Source: Pseudorhodoplanes sinuspersici (GTDB lineage: Bacteria > Pseudomonadota > Alphaproteobacteria > Rhizobiales > Xanthobacteraceae). From it: DNA of 64,000 nucleotides. The stretch covers positions 986,501 to 1,050,500 of the forward strand of contig NZ_CP021112.1 in the NCBI RefSeq assembly GCF_002119765.1, read 5' to 3'. This document shows positions 51,290 to 59,819 of the stretch, piece after piece. The notes beneath the pieces are model-generated. The model was given only the letters and a program-made list of their open reading frames with translations. It was not told the DNA's origin and ran no database searches. The translations under genes were made by a program, and so were the position numbers. How positions within the stretch are numbered: position 1 is the first letter of the stretch; the number at the start of each line of letters is the position of its first letter.

Positions 51290-52006
51290 ATGAAAACCAT
51301 TGGACTCTTGGGCGGCATGAGCTGGGAAAGCACCGCGGTTTATTATCGGCGGATCAATGAAAATATCCGGGACCGGTTTGGCGGCCTGCACTCCGCCGAG
51401 GTGCTGATGCGCTCGGTGAATTTCGATACGATTGTCGCATTGCAACAAAGCAACGCCTGGGATCAGGCTGGCGCAATCCTGGCGCGCCTGGCCAAGGATC
51501 TGGAGCAGGCGGGCGCCGACTGTATCGTGATCTGCACCAACACCATGCACAAACTCGCGGATATGGTTCAGGAGAGGATTTCCATCCCGCTGCTGCACAT
51601 CACCGACGTGACCGGACAGGCGTTGAAGGCCGCAGGCGTCCGCACGCCGCTGCTGCTGGCAACACGCTATACAATGGAGCAGGATTTCTATCTCGCGCAA
51701 TTGCGCGACAAGCATAGATTATCGCCCATGGTCCCCGACGCCGAAGACCGTACCACGGTTCACGACATTATCTTCAGCGAGCTATGTTGCGGCGTGGTGC
51801 GGAACGAGTCGCGGCAGCGTTACCTTGACGTGGTCGCGCGAGCCCACGCGGCCGGCGCCGACAGCGTCATTCTGGGATGTACAGAGATCGGGCTCCTGAT
51901 CGGTCCAAACGACCTCAATCTGCCGACATTCGATTCCACGCTGCTGCATGCTGATGCCGCAGTCGCTTTCGCGCTCGACGAACCACGCACGCGCCACGCG
52001 GCATGA
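51290..52006 (+). CDS. Aspartate/glutamate-racemase family amino acid racemase
   Basis: 238 residues from ATG 51290, where IGLLGGMSWESTAVYYRRIN matches the family N-terminus. The two catalytic cysteines are Cys82 in CTNTMH and Cys197 in LGCTEIG, as in PLP-independent Asp/Glu racemases such as YgeA. It interconverts L- and D-amino acids, and members of this subgroup can be broad in specificity. It starts the operon divergent from the Lrp gene. Confidence 0.9.
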   Translation: MKTIGLLGGMSWESTAVYYRRINENIRDRFGGLHSAEVLMRSVNFDTIVALQQSNAWDQAGAILARLAKDLEQAGADCIVICTNTMHKLADMVQERISIPLLHITDVTGQALKAAGVRTPLLLATRYTMEQDFYLAQLRDKHRLSPMVPDAEDRTTVHDIIFSELCCGVVRNESRQRYLDVVARAHAAGADSVILGCTEIGLLIGPNDLNLPTFDSTLLHADAAVAFALDEPRTRHAA

Positions 52007-52069
52007 GAGGTTAGCGTTCGTGTCTGATCGGTTGTCACACATCCTGAAGCCCCGCGGGACTTGCATCCG

Positions 52070-54391
52070 ATGACCATCGCACGCGTCCCATCGCTGGCTC
52101 ATTGGGGCGCATTCACTGCGATCGTTGAGAACGGCCGGGTTGTCGCCTGCGAGCCCTTTGCGCAGGACGAAGCACCGTCGCCGATGCTCGATGCCATCCC
52201 GGAGATGGTCCACTCGCCCCTGCGGATCCGCAAGCCGGCGATCCGCGACGGCTGGAGTGACGGCGCACCACGCACCGGCCATGACAGTTTCCGCGAGATC
52301 GAATGGGAGGAAGCGCTGGACCTCGTGACGTCGGAGATCCAGCGGGTCCGCGGCGCTTATGGCGATACCGCGATCTTCGGCGGCTCCTATGGCTGGTCCT
52401 CGGCGGGGCGATTGCATCACGCGCGCTCGTTGGTGCGGCGCTTCCTGTTTCAAGGCGGCGGCTGTGTCGATCAGTTCGGCAATTACAGTTGGGGCGCAGC
52501 GCAAATTCTGTTGCCGCATGTGATCGGCACCTATCAGCCGGTCACCGGACGCGTCACCGACTGGGTGTCAGTGGTCAAGCATACCAAGCTCATCATCGCC
52601 TTCGGTGGGCTGCGCTTGTCAAACGCGCAGGTGACGTCGGGTGGCGCCGGCGGACATTTCCTCAGAGGCTGGCTCCACCGGGCAAAGGCCGCCGGCATCA
52701 AATTCGTGATGATCAGCCCGACGAAATCCGATGCGCCGGATTTCCTCGACGCGGAATGGCTTCCGATCCGGCCCAATACTGACACCGCCCTGATGCTGGC
52801 GATGGCGCATACATTGTTCACCGAGGGACTCGACGACACAGAATTCCTCGCTCGCCACTGCGTTGGCGCCGACCGCTTCAGGTCCTACGTGCTGGGTGAG
52901 AGCGACGGCACGCCGAAGGATGCGGACTGGGCTGCAGCGATCTGCGGCATCGACGCGAGCCGCATTCGCGAGCTGGCGCGTTCCGCCGCGTCTACCAATA
53001 GCCTCCTGACTTGCACCTGGTCGCTCCAGCGTGCGCGACATGGCGAACAGCCCTATTGGGCGCTGATCGCGCTCGCAGCAATGCTCGGCGGCATCGGCCT
53101 GCCCGGCCGGGGCTTCGCTTTCGGTCATGGCTCGCTGAACGGCGTCGGTGTGCCCCGGCTGCCGCTGCCGGGGCCGGAACTGCCGTCGCCGAAGAATCCA
53201 GCCAAGATCGGCATCCCGGCTGCGCGTGTCACCGACATGTTGCTGTCGCCCGGCGAAACGTATGACTTCAACGGCCGTCGCGAGACTTATCCAGACATCC
53301 GGATGATCTATTGGGCTGGCGGCAATCCGTTCCATCACCATCAGGATCTCAATCGACTGCGGCGCGCCTGGCAGAAGCCGCAGACCATCGTCGTACATGA
53401 TAGCTGGTGGACGCCGACAGCACGGCATGCCGATATTGTGCTGCCCGCGACGACATCGCTGGAACGCAACGATGTTGGCGGCTCGTCACGCGATCCCTTC
53501 ATCCTTGCCATGCGTCAAGCAATCCCGCCTGTCGGAGAGGCGCAAAGCGATTATGAGATTTTCCGTCAGCTCGCCGCCCGGCTCGGTTACGAGCAGACCT
53601 TCACGGAAGGCCGGGATGAGATGGGATGGTGCCGCCTGATCTATGATGACTTCCGGGCGAGCGCGGCCAGGCAGTCGGTGACTTTGCCCGATTTCGAGGA
53701 TTTCTGGGACGCCGGCTTCGCTGTCTTGCCGCCACCGGAGAACGATTTCGTGCTGTTCGATGCTTTCCGCCGCGATCCGGAACGCAACTCCCTGAATACT
53801 CCGTCTGGCAAGATTGAGCTGACCTCCGACACCATCGCCGGCTTCGGTTATGACGATTGTCCGCCGCATCCAGCCTGGCTGCCGCCGGAAGAATGGCTCG
53901 GCGGCGAGCTCGCGCGGCGGTGGCCCCTCCATTTGCTCACTCACCAGCCGGCCGGACGGCTGCACAGCCAGATGGACCCGGCCTCGATCTCGCGCGGCGA
54001 GAAGGTCCATGAGCGCGAGCCTGTTCGCATCAATCCGGCCGATGCAAAAGCGCGCGGTATCGCGAGCGGCGACGTGATCCGCTTGTTTAACGATCGCGGC
54101 GCTTGCCTCGCTGCGGCGGTGATCGACGACAACGTGATGCCTGGGGTGTTGTTGATGGCGACGGGCGCATGGTTCGATCCGGACGGCGCAAGCGGCCGGC
54201 CGGAGCGCCACGGCAATCCCAATGTGTTGACGCGGGATGTCGGAACGTCCCGGCTGGCGCAGGGACCAAGCGCACTGACAGCGCTTGTCGAAGCCGAACG
54301 TTGGCAGGCCGCTCTACCGGCCGTACAAGTTTTTATACCGCCGGTTGTGCGGGCGGCGATGCCGGTGAATAACGATCGTACGCATGCGTGA
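52070..54391 (+). CDS. Molybdopterin oxidoreductase, BisC/TorZ/DMSO-reductase type
   Basis: 773 residues from ATG 52070 (a TTG lies nine bases upstream). There is no Tat signal and no N-terminal iron-sulfur cysteines, so it is a cytoplasmic enzyme of the BisC type. The molybdenum-ligand serine is in GGSYGWSSAGRLHHA near residue 111. Later marks include YWAGGNPFHHHQDLNRLRRA and VVHDSWWTPTARHADIVLPA, and the C-terminal cofactor domain HLLTHQPAGRLHSQMD. Such enzymes reduce S- or N-oxides, including methionine sulfoxide and biotin sulfoxide. Here it sits with amino-acid enzymes, suggesting an amino acid oxide substrate. Confidence 0.92.
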   Translation: MTIARVPSLAHWGAFTAIVENGRVVACEPFAQDEAPSPMLDAIPEMVHSPLRIRKPAIRDGWSDGAPRTGHDSFREIEWEEALDLVTSEIQRVRGAYGDTAIFGGSYGWSSAGRLHHARSLVRRFLFQGGGCVDQFGNYSWGAAQILLPHVIGTYQPVTGRVTDWVSVVKHTKLIIAFGGLRLSNAQVTSGGAGGHFLRGWLHRAKAAGIKFVMISPTKSDAPDFLDAEWLPIRPNTDTALMLAMAHTLFTEGLDDTEFLARHCVGADRFRSYVLGESDGTPKDADWAAAICGIDASRIRELARSAASTNSLLTCTWSLQRARHGEQPYWALIALAAMLGGIGLPGRGFAFGHGSLNGVGVPRLPLPGPELPSPKNPAKIGIPAARVTDMLLSPGETYDFNGRRETYPDIRMIYWAGGNPFHHHQDLNRLRRAWQKPQTIVVHDSWWTPTARHADIVLPATTSLERNDVGGSSRDPFILAMRQAIPPVGEAQSDYEIFRQLAARLGYEQTFTEGRDEMGWCRLIYDDFRASAARQSVTLPDFEDFWDAGFAVLPPPENDFVLFDAFRRDPERNSLNTPSGKIELTSDTIAGFGYDDCPPHPAWLPPEEWLGGELARRWPLHLLTHQPAGRLHSQMDPASISRGEKVHEREPVRINPADAKARGIASGDVIRLFNDRGACLAAAVIDDNVMPGVLLMATGAWFDPDGASGRPERHGNPNVLTRDVGTSRLAQGPSALTALVEAERWQAALPAVQVFIPPVVRAAMPVNNDRTHA

Positions 54392-54415
54392 ACCCCTGGA
54401 GATGGAGCACCCTTG

Positions 54416-55360
54416 ATGAAAACCAAGACATTGATGACCGGATCATTCGTCGCGCTGATCACACCGTTCAATAAGGATGGTACGGTCGATTTTGCAGCCT
54501 TCAAGGAACTGCTTACCTTCCACGAGAATAACGGCACCAGCGCCATTCTCATCATGGGATCGACTGGCGAAAGCTCGATGCTGTCGCAGGATGAGAAGAA
54601 CCGCATCATCGTCGAGGTAGCGAAGATGAAGACGGCCCGCATGCCGATTTTCTTCGGCTGCACCGGCAATAACACCAGCCAGACGATCGCCAATGTGAGA
54701 TTTGCCAAAGACAACGGCGCGGACGGCGCCATTTTGGCCGCGCCGGCTTATATCTGCGCGCCGGAGGCGGACATCGAAAGCTTCTTCCTCGAAGTCGCCG
54801 ACGCCACCGATCTGCCGCTTGGCATCTACAACAACCCGCCGCGGGTGAAGAGCGATCTGCATTGGGATCAACTGATCCGCATTTTTCAGCATCCCAATTA
54901 TGTGGTGCACAAGGAATCGACCGGCCGCGTCGGTCAGGTGGCGCAGGTTCTCGCCGCAAAGACTGGCGTTGCGGTGATGTGCTGCGACAGCCCCAATCTC
55001 GGCCTCGTGGTTCCGACCATGAGCCTCGGCGGTCATGGCACCGCCAACATGACCGGCAATCTCGCACCGGCCGAACTCGCCACCATCTCCAAGCCCTGGA
55101 CCAGCTATGCCGAAGCCGAGGGCTTCCGGAATGCTTATCTCGGCTTGCTTCCGCTCCTGCATTACACCTATTCGGCAATCAATCCGGTCGCGGTGAAATC
55201 GCTGATGAAGGCGCTCGGCATGCCGTCCGGCGATTTGCGTAAACCACTCACCGGGCTGGAAGGCGAAGCACTCGCCAAAGGCATCCGGGTCATCCAGGAA
55301 CTGGGTCTCGACAAGAAATACGGCTATCGCATCAAACCACTCTCCGCTGTTGCAGCTTGA
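54416..55360 (+). CDS. DapA-family (DHDPS/NAL) class I aldolase
   Basis: 314 residues from ATG 54416 (a TTG precedes it). Schiff-base lysine is Lys166 in VVHKESTGR, the catalytic tyrosine is Tyr138 in LGIYNNPPR, and the family loop is GSTGE at 48-52. Housekeeping lysine synthesis is unlikely given the neighbours. Related enzymes cleave keto sugars or deaminate hydroxyproline-derived rings. In this operon it may act on a keto acid formed by the DadA-like enzyme. Confidence 0.9.
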   Translation: MKTKTLMTGSFVALITPFNKDGTVDFAAFKELLTFHENNGTSAILIMGSTGESSMLSQDEKNRIIVEVAKMKTARMPIFFGCTGNNTSQTIANVRFAKDNGADGAILAAPAYICAPEADIESFFLEVADATDLPLGIYNNPPRVKSDLHWDQLIRIFQHPNYVVHKESTGRVGQVAQVLAAKTGVAVMCCDSPNLGLVVPTMSLGGHGTANMTGNLAPAELATISKPWTSYAEAEGFRNAYLGLLPLLHYTYSAINPVAVKSLMKALGMPSGDLRKPLTGLEGEALAKGIRVIQELGLDKKYGYRIKPLSAVAA

Positions 55361-55366
55361 TCGGCG

Positions 55367-56146
55367 ATGGATCTCGGCATCAGTGGCCGCAAGGCTCTGC
55401 TCATCGGTGCAAGCCGTGGTTTGGGCAAGGCCTGCGCACTCGCACTTGCCCGCGAGGGCGTCGATGTCACCATCGTCGCCCGCACACCCGAGGTGCTGGA
55501 ACGCACCCGCGCCGAGATTCGCGCGATCTCTAAAGCGGATGTGAGCTGGATCGCGGCGGACATGACGTCAGAGCAGGGACGCGCGGAAGCGCTGAAGGCG
55601 TGTCCCGCTCCTGACATTCTTCTCAACAACGCCGACGGCCCGGTACCGGGCGATTTCCGCGCTTGGACACGCGAGGACTGGCTCGGCGCGATCGATGCGA
55701 TGATGCTCGGGCCGATCGACATGATGCGGCGAACGGTCGATGGCATGATGGAGCGCGGCTTCGGCCGCATCATCAATATCGTCTCGCGCAGCGTGAAAAT
55801 TCCGCAGCTTGAGCTCGGCCTGTCGAACGGCGCACGCTCAGGACTTGTCGGCTTCGTCGCAGGATTAGCGCGCCAGACGGTCGCGCACAACGTGACCATC
55901 AACAATATCCTGCCCGGCATCTTCGACAGCGACGCGCAATATCGTCACATCGAAGGCATGCTGGAAGCCGGCGGAAAGTCGTTCGACGAAATTTGGCGTG
56001 AACGCGCAGCCGCAAATCCGGCGAAGCGCTACGGACGCCCCGAGGAGCTTGGCGCCTATTGTGCCTTTCTCTGCTCGGCGCATGCAGGATTCGTCACAGG
56101 TCAGAACATCCTGATCGATGGCGGCAGCTATCCGGGTACGTACTGA
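55367..56146 (+). CDS. Short-chain dehydrogenase with altered active site
   Basis: 259 residues. The Rossmann motif is GASRGLG at 14-20, NNAD replaces NNAG, and the catalytic serine is in INIVSRSV (Ser140). At the usual Tyr-x3-Lys position the sequence is LSNGARSG, so serine and arginine take the place of tyrosine and lysine. This variant is shared by a subgroup of SDRs, so activity is possible but unproven. It lies six bases after the aldolase and ends with GQNILIDGG, the usual SDR C-terminal motif. Confidence 0.88.
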   Translation: MDLGISGRKALLIGASRGLGKACALALAREGVDVTIVARTPEVLERTRAEIRAISKADVSWIAADMTSEQGRAEALKACPAPDILLNNADGPVPGDFRAWTREDWLGAIDAMMLGPIDMMRRTVDGMMERGFGRIINIVSRSVKIPQLELGLSNGARSGLVGFVAGLARQTVAHNVTINNILPGIFDSDAQYRHIEGMLEAGGKSFDEIWRERAAANPAKRYGRPEELGAYCAFLCSAHAGFVTGQNILIDGGSYPGTY

Positions 56147-56170
56147 AACATTGCGAGAAAGGTTCGTTCC

Positions 56171-57148
56171 ATGAGACGTTTGTTTATGTTCGCCGCGCTC
56201 GGTGCGGCGGTGCTCGGCCTGTCATCGGTCAGCGTGCGCGCGCAGACCAGCTTTCCCTCACACACGATAACGATGGTCGTGCCTTATCCAGCCGGCGGCT
56301 CGGTCGATGGCGTGGCGCGGATTTTGGCTCAGGCTTTGCACAACTCGCTCGGCCAGCCCGTCATCGTCGAGAATCGGGCCGGCGGCGCCGGTGGCATCGT
56401 CGGTGCCAACACCGTCGCGAAGTCCAGTCCCGACGGCTACACGCTGTTGCTGACCGCATCGATCCATGTGGTCACGCCCTTCCTGCACAAGAAGGTGCCC
56501 TACGACGTGGTGAAGGATTTCACACCGATCTCGCTGGTCGCAGCCGGCCCGCTGGTCGTCAGCACGTCGCCCAAAGTGCCGGCGAACAACCTCAAGGAAT
56601 TATTTGAACTGGTGCGCAAGGAGCCGGACAAATACACCTTCGCCACGTCGGGCTTCGGCTCGGCCGGTCACCTTGCGATCGAACTGCTGAAGCGTGACGC
56701 CGGCGTCAACACACTGGTGATCGCTTACAAGGGCGCCGGACCGGCGCTGACCGATCTGATGAGCGGCCAGATCCAGCTCATGGTTGATCCGATGCTGTCA
56801 TCGATGCCGCTGGCCAGGGCCGGCAGTATCAAGGCGCTGGCCATCACCAGCACGAAGCGTGTCGCAGTAGCGCCGGAAATTCCGACCCTTGCGGAATCCG
56901 GCATGCAAGGCTTCGACTTTGCGTCGTGGTACGGCCTGTGGGGACCGAAGGACATGCCGGCCGCCGTCGTCAGCAAGCTTCAGGCCGAGGTCGCGAAGGT
57001 CGTCTCGCAGCAGGATGTCAAGGAACGCCTTGCGGTCCTGGGCTTTGAATCCATCGGTTCGACGTCCGAATATTTCACAAAATACATCGCTGATGAGATG
57101 ACGAAATACGACCAGATCATCAAAGCCTCCAACATCAAAGCTGAGTAG
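56171..57148 (+). CDS. Bug-type tripartite tricarboxylate receptor (second)
   Basis: 325 residues with a signal peptide (RRLFMFAALGAAVLGLSSVS, cut after VRA). The mature protein has TITMVVPYPAGGSVDGVARI, the canonical loop for carboxylate binding, then SGFGSAGHLAIELLK and IAYKGAGPALTDLMSG. It is an orphan receptor with no TctAB pair nearby, embedded in the amino-acid cluster, so it may bind the cluster's substrate or a keto acid. Confidence 0.9.
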   Translation: MRRLFMFAALGAAVLGLSSVSVRAQTSFPSHTITMVVPYPAGGSVDGVARILAQALHNSLGQPVIVENRAGGAGGIVGANTVAKSSPDGYTLLLTASIHVVTPFLHKKVPYDVVKDFTPISLVAAGPLVVSTSPKVPANNLKELFELVRKEPDKYTFATSGFGSAGHLAIELLKRDAGVNTLVIAYKGAGPALTDLMSGQIQLMVDPMLSSMPLARAGSIKALAITSTKRVAVAPEIPTLAESGMQGFDFASWYGLWGPKDMPAAVVSKLQAEVAKVVSQQDVKERLAVLGFESIGSTSEYFTKYIADEMTKYDQIIKASNIKAE

Positions 57149-57200
57149 GCGTGCCAATACACCAGCCGGTTTCGCTCTATCAGGATGACGGGCGGACGGG

Positions 57201-58457
57201 ATGAAGGTTCTGGTTCTAGGTGCCGGCGTCATCGGCGTCACCTGCGCGTATTATCTCAATCGGGCCGGACATGAGGTCGTCATCGTCGACCGTCAGTCCG
57301 GCCCGGCGATGGAAACGAGCTTCGCGAATGCGGGCGGTGTCTGTCCTGGCTTTGCAGGGCCATGGGCGGCGCCCGGAATGCCATGGAAACTGGCGCGCTG
57401 GCTGCTGGAGCGCCATGCGCCCTTATCCTTCCGTCTACGGCCGGACAGTCATCAATGGCGCTGGCTTGCGGCCTTCCTGCGCAATTGTTCGCCCGAACGC
57501 TTCGTCGACAATAAAGCACGCATGCAGCGCATTGCGCATTACAGCAAGGCTTGCCTTACGTCTCTGCGAGAAGAGACCGGCATCGCCTACGACCAGCAAT
57601 CGGCGGGCGTACTCCAGATCTTTCGCACTGAAGCAGAATGCGCTTTGGCCTTGCACTCATCGAACGTGCTGGAATCGTTCGGCATCCGGCATACGATCGT
57701 AAATGCGGAAATCGCAACGACGATCGAACCCGCGCTGAAGCGGTCCACGGTCTCGATTGCCGGCGGCCTGCATCTGCCGGACGACGAGACCGGCGACTGT
57801 CATCTTTTCACGACGCGGCTCGCCGATCTGCTGCGCGAGCAGGGCGTGGCTTTCCAGTTCGACACGACCATTCGCGGATTACCCGCCGAAGGCGGGCGCA
57901 TCACAGGCATCGTGACCGACAAAGGCGTCATGAGCGCTGATCGTTATGTTGTCGCGCTCGGAAGCGAAGCGCCCCTGCTGCTGCATCCGCTGGGGATTGA
58001 TCTTCCGGTTTATCCGGTGAAGGGCTATTCGATCACGCTTGCGATTGACAACGACGATAGCGCTCCGCGCTCGTCGGTCATGGACGAACATACGAAGGTG
58101 ATGATCACGCGGCTCGGCGCGCGGCTGCGCGCGGCCGGTGTCGCCGAAATCGGAGGCTATGACCGCGACACGGATCCACGCCGCGCATCGGGTGTGCGCG
58201 CTGCCGCCGCCGCGCTGTTTCCCGACGCCGGCGATTATGATCGCGTGACCTATTGGTCGGGCCTGCGTCCGATGACACCGGACGGTCCGCCCTATCTTGG
58301 TGCGACACACTTGCCAAATCTGTTTCTGAATCTCGGCCAAGGATCGAATGGCTGGACGCAAGCCTGTGGCTGCGGCCGCATCGTGGCAAACCTCGTGAGT
58401 GGCGCCGCACCGGAGATTGACCTTGATGGCTTGACGCTGATGGATCGCAAAACCTGA
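57201..58457 (+). CDS. DadA-like FAD D-amino-acid dehydrogenase
   Basis: 418 residues. The FAD-binding Rossmann motif is VLVLGAGVIGVTCAYYL (GAGVIG at 7-12), followed by EVVIVDRQSGPAMETSFANA, characteristic of DadA. FRTEAECALAL and GLRPMTPDGPPYLGATHLPN with LFLNLGQGSNGW fix the family. It oxidises D-amino acids, or related N-substituted ones, to keto acids and passes electrons to the respiratory chain. The racemase at the start of the operon could supply its substrate. Confidence 0.92.
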   Translation: MKVLVLGAGVIGVTCAYYLNRAGHEVVIVDRQSGPAMETSFANAGGVCPGFAGPWAAPGMPWKLARWLLERHAPLSFRLRPDSHQWRWLAAFLRNCSPERFVDNKARMQRIAHYSKACLTSLREETGIAYDQQSAGVLQIFRTEAECALALHSSNVLESFGIRHTIVNAEIATTIEPALKRSTVSIAGGLHLPDDETGDCHLFTTRLADLLREQGVAFQFDTTIRGLPAEGGRITGIVTDKGVMSADRYVVALGSEAPLLLHPLGIDLPVYPVKGYSITLAIDNDDSAPRSSVMDEHTKVMITRLGARLRAAGVAEIGGYDRDTDPRRASGVRAAAAALFPDAGDYDRVTYWSGLRPMTPDGPPYLGATHLPNLFLNLGQGSNGWTQACGCGRIVANLVSGAAPEIDLDGLTLMDRKT

Positions 58458-58487
58458 TTTGGTCGGCGGCGTGATTGGGTGAGTCGC

Positions 58488-59810
58488 TTATCCCGGCCGG
58501 CGGTCTGCCGCACCATTTTCAGCGCCTTGCAGAGCGAAGGCGACGTCGTCTGTCCTTGCCGATTTGCGCCAGACCCGCGCAGCACGCTTGCGCCACCAGA
58601 TCACCACACCCGTCACCGACAGCGCCATGATCACAAGGCCCATCAAAGACACAAGAATACGCCCCGGAAGTCCCAGAATCCGGCCCGAATGCACGGGAAA
58701 CTGCGCCTGGAGAAAGATGTCAGCCGCCGTCCCCGTCCATGGCACGCGCGCACCGAGATAGCCCCCATCGGCGCCGTCGTAATAGAGAATTGCCGGTCCG
58801 ACACCGGCGGCGCCATGATCGTCTCCGGCATGAAAGAAATGGACGCCGTAGATTCCGAAGTTCGGCGTGTAGAAGGCTGCGCCAGCCGGTTCCGCCCAGC
58901 CGCGGCGTTGAGCTTCGTCGCGCGCCCGCGCGATGATGTCCGCGTAACCGATTTGAGGCGTGATCGGCTGATGCTTATCCGTTCGCGTGCGCGTATCGAA
59001 TGGTGTGGGCGTGACCTTCGAAACCGTCGACATTATCGGATAGAAGACATCGCGATAGAGGTTCAGCGAAAATGCCGTGAACGCCAACACGAACATCATC
59101 GCCCACGTCCACAGACCGAAGGCGCGATGAATGTCGAAGTTTAGACGATAGGAGCTTGCGCCCATCTTGATCTTCCAGGCAGGCTTCCAGCGTGTCCACC
59201 AGCCGCGCATTGATCGCTTCGCGACTGGCCGATGCACCTTCCCGTCCTGAGGGCGCCGGGATGGCAGCGTGAGATAGAAGCCGACGAAACAATCCAGCAG
59301 CCAGAGAACGGCGATACCGCCCAAGAGCCACAACCCCCAACGATCGATGCCCCACATCTCAGGGATGTGCAGCGAATAGTGCAGCACGTACAGGAAGGAG
59401 ATGAAATTTTCCCGTGTCACCGGCCAGGGCGCGCCCCACTCGCGCTGACCGATGACCTCACCGCTGATCGGATCGACAAAGACCTGATTGTATCCCGGTT
59501 CAAAAAGCCGACCCGTCGCCGGGTCGACGACAGGCCGCACACCGAAGGCCAGCGCTTTCCCGGTTTCCGCCACGAGCCGCATATAGGTGACCCGTATCCT
59601 CGAGTCGTTCGCCTCAATCCTGCGCGCAAGTTCGAGCGAAGGTATGGGCTCCCCACGGCTTTCGACATGCGTGAGGTGCCGATTGAGCAGGTCGTCGAGT
59701 TCATGGTCCCACGAGATAATGGCCCCCGTGGCTCCTGACACAAACAGGAAGCCTGCGATCGTAAGCCCGACCCAACGATGGAGTTGCAAGAAGAGCAATC
59801 GCACCGCCAC
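58488..59810 (-). CDS. PepSY-associated membrane protein
   Basis: 440 residues starting with GTG at 59810. It has the PepSY_TM plan: QLHRWVGLTIAGFLFVSGAT and IISWDHELD at the N-terminus, PEMWGIDRWGLWLLGGIAVL, a FDIHRAFGLWTWAMMFVLAF segment with conserved histidine, and a final helix (VSLMGLVIMALSVTGVVIWW). Family members are often next to TonB siderophore receptors and may reduce ferric siderophores in the periplasm. It follows the receptor by nine bases. Confidence 0.88.
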   Translation of the reverse strand: MAVRLLFLQLHRWVGLTIAGFLFVSGATGAIISWDHELDDLLNRHLTHVESRGEPIPSLELARRIEANDSRIRVTYMRLVAETGKALAFGVRPVVDPATGRLFEPGYNQVFVDPISGEVIGQREWGAPWPVTRENFISFLYVLHYSLHIPEMWGIDRWGLWLLGGIAVLWLLDCFVGFYLTLPSRRPQDGKVHRPVAKRSMRGWWTRWKPAWKIKMGASSYRLNFDIHRAFGLWTWAMMFVLAFTAFSLNLYRDVFYPIMSTVSKVTPTPFDTRTRTDKHQPITPQIGYADIIARARDEAQRRGWAEPAGAAFYTPNFGIYGVHFFHAGDDHGAAGVGPAILYYDGADGGYLGARVPWTGTAADIFLQAQFPVHSGRILGLPGRILVSLMGLVIMALSVTGVVIWWRKRAARVWRKSARTDDVAFALQGAENGAADRRPG

Positions 59811-59819
59811 CTCACATCC

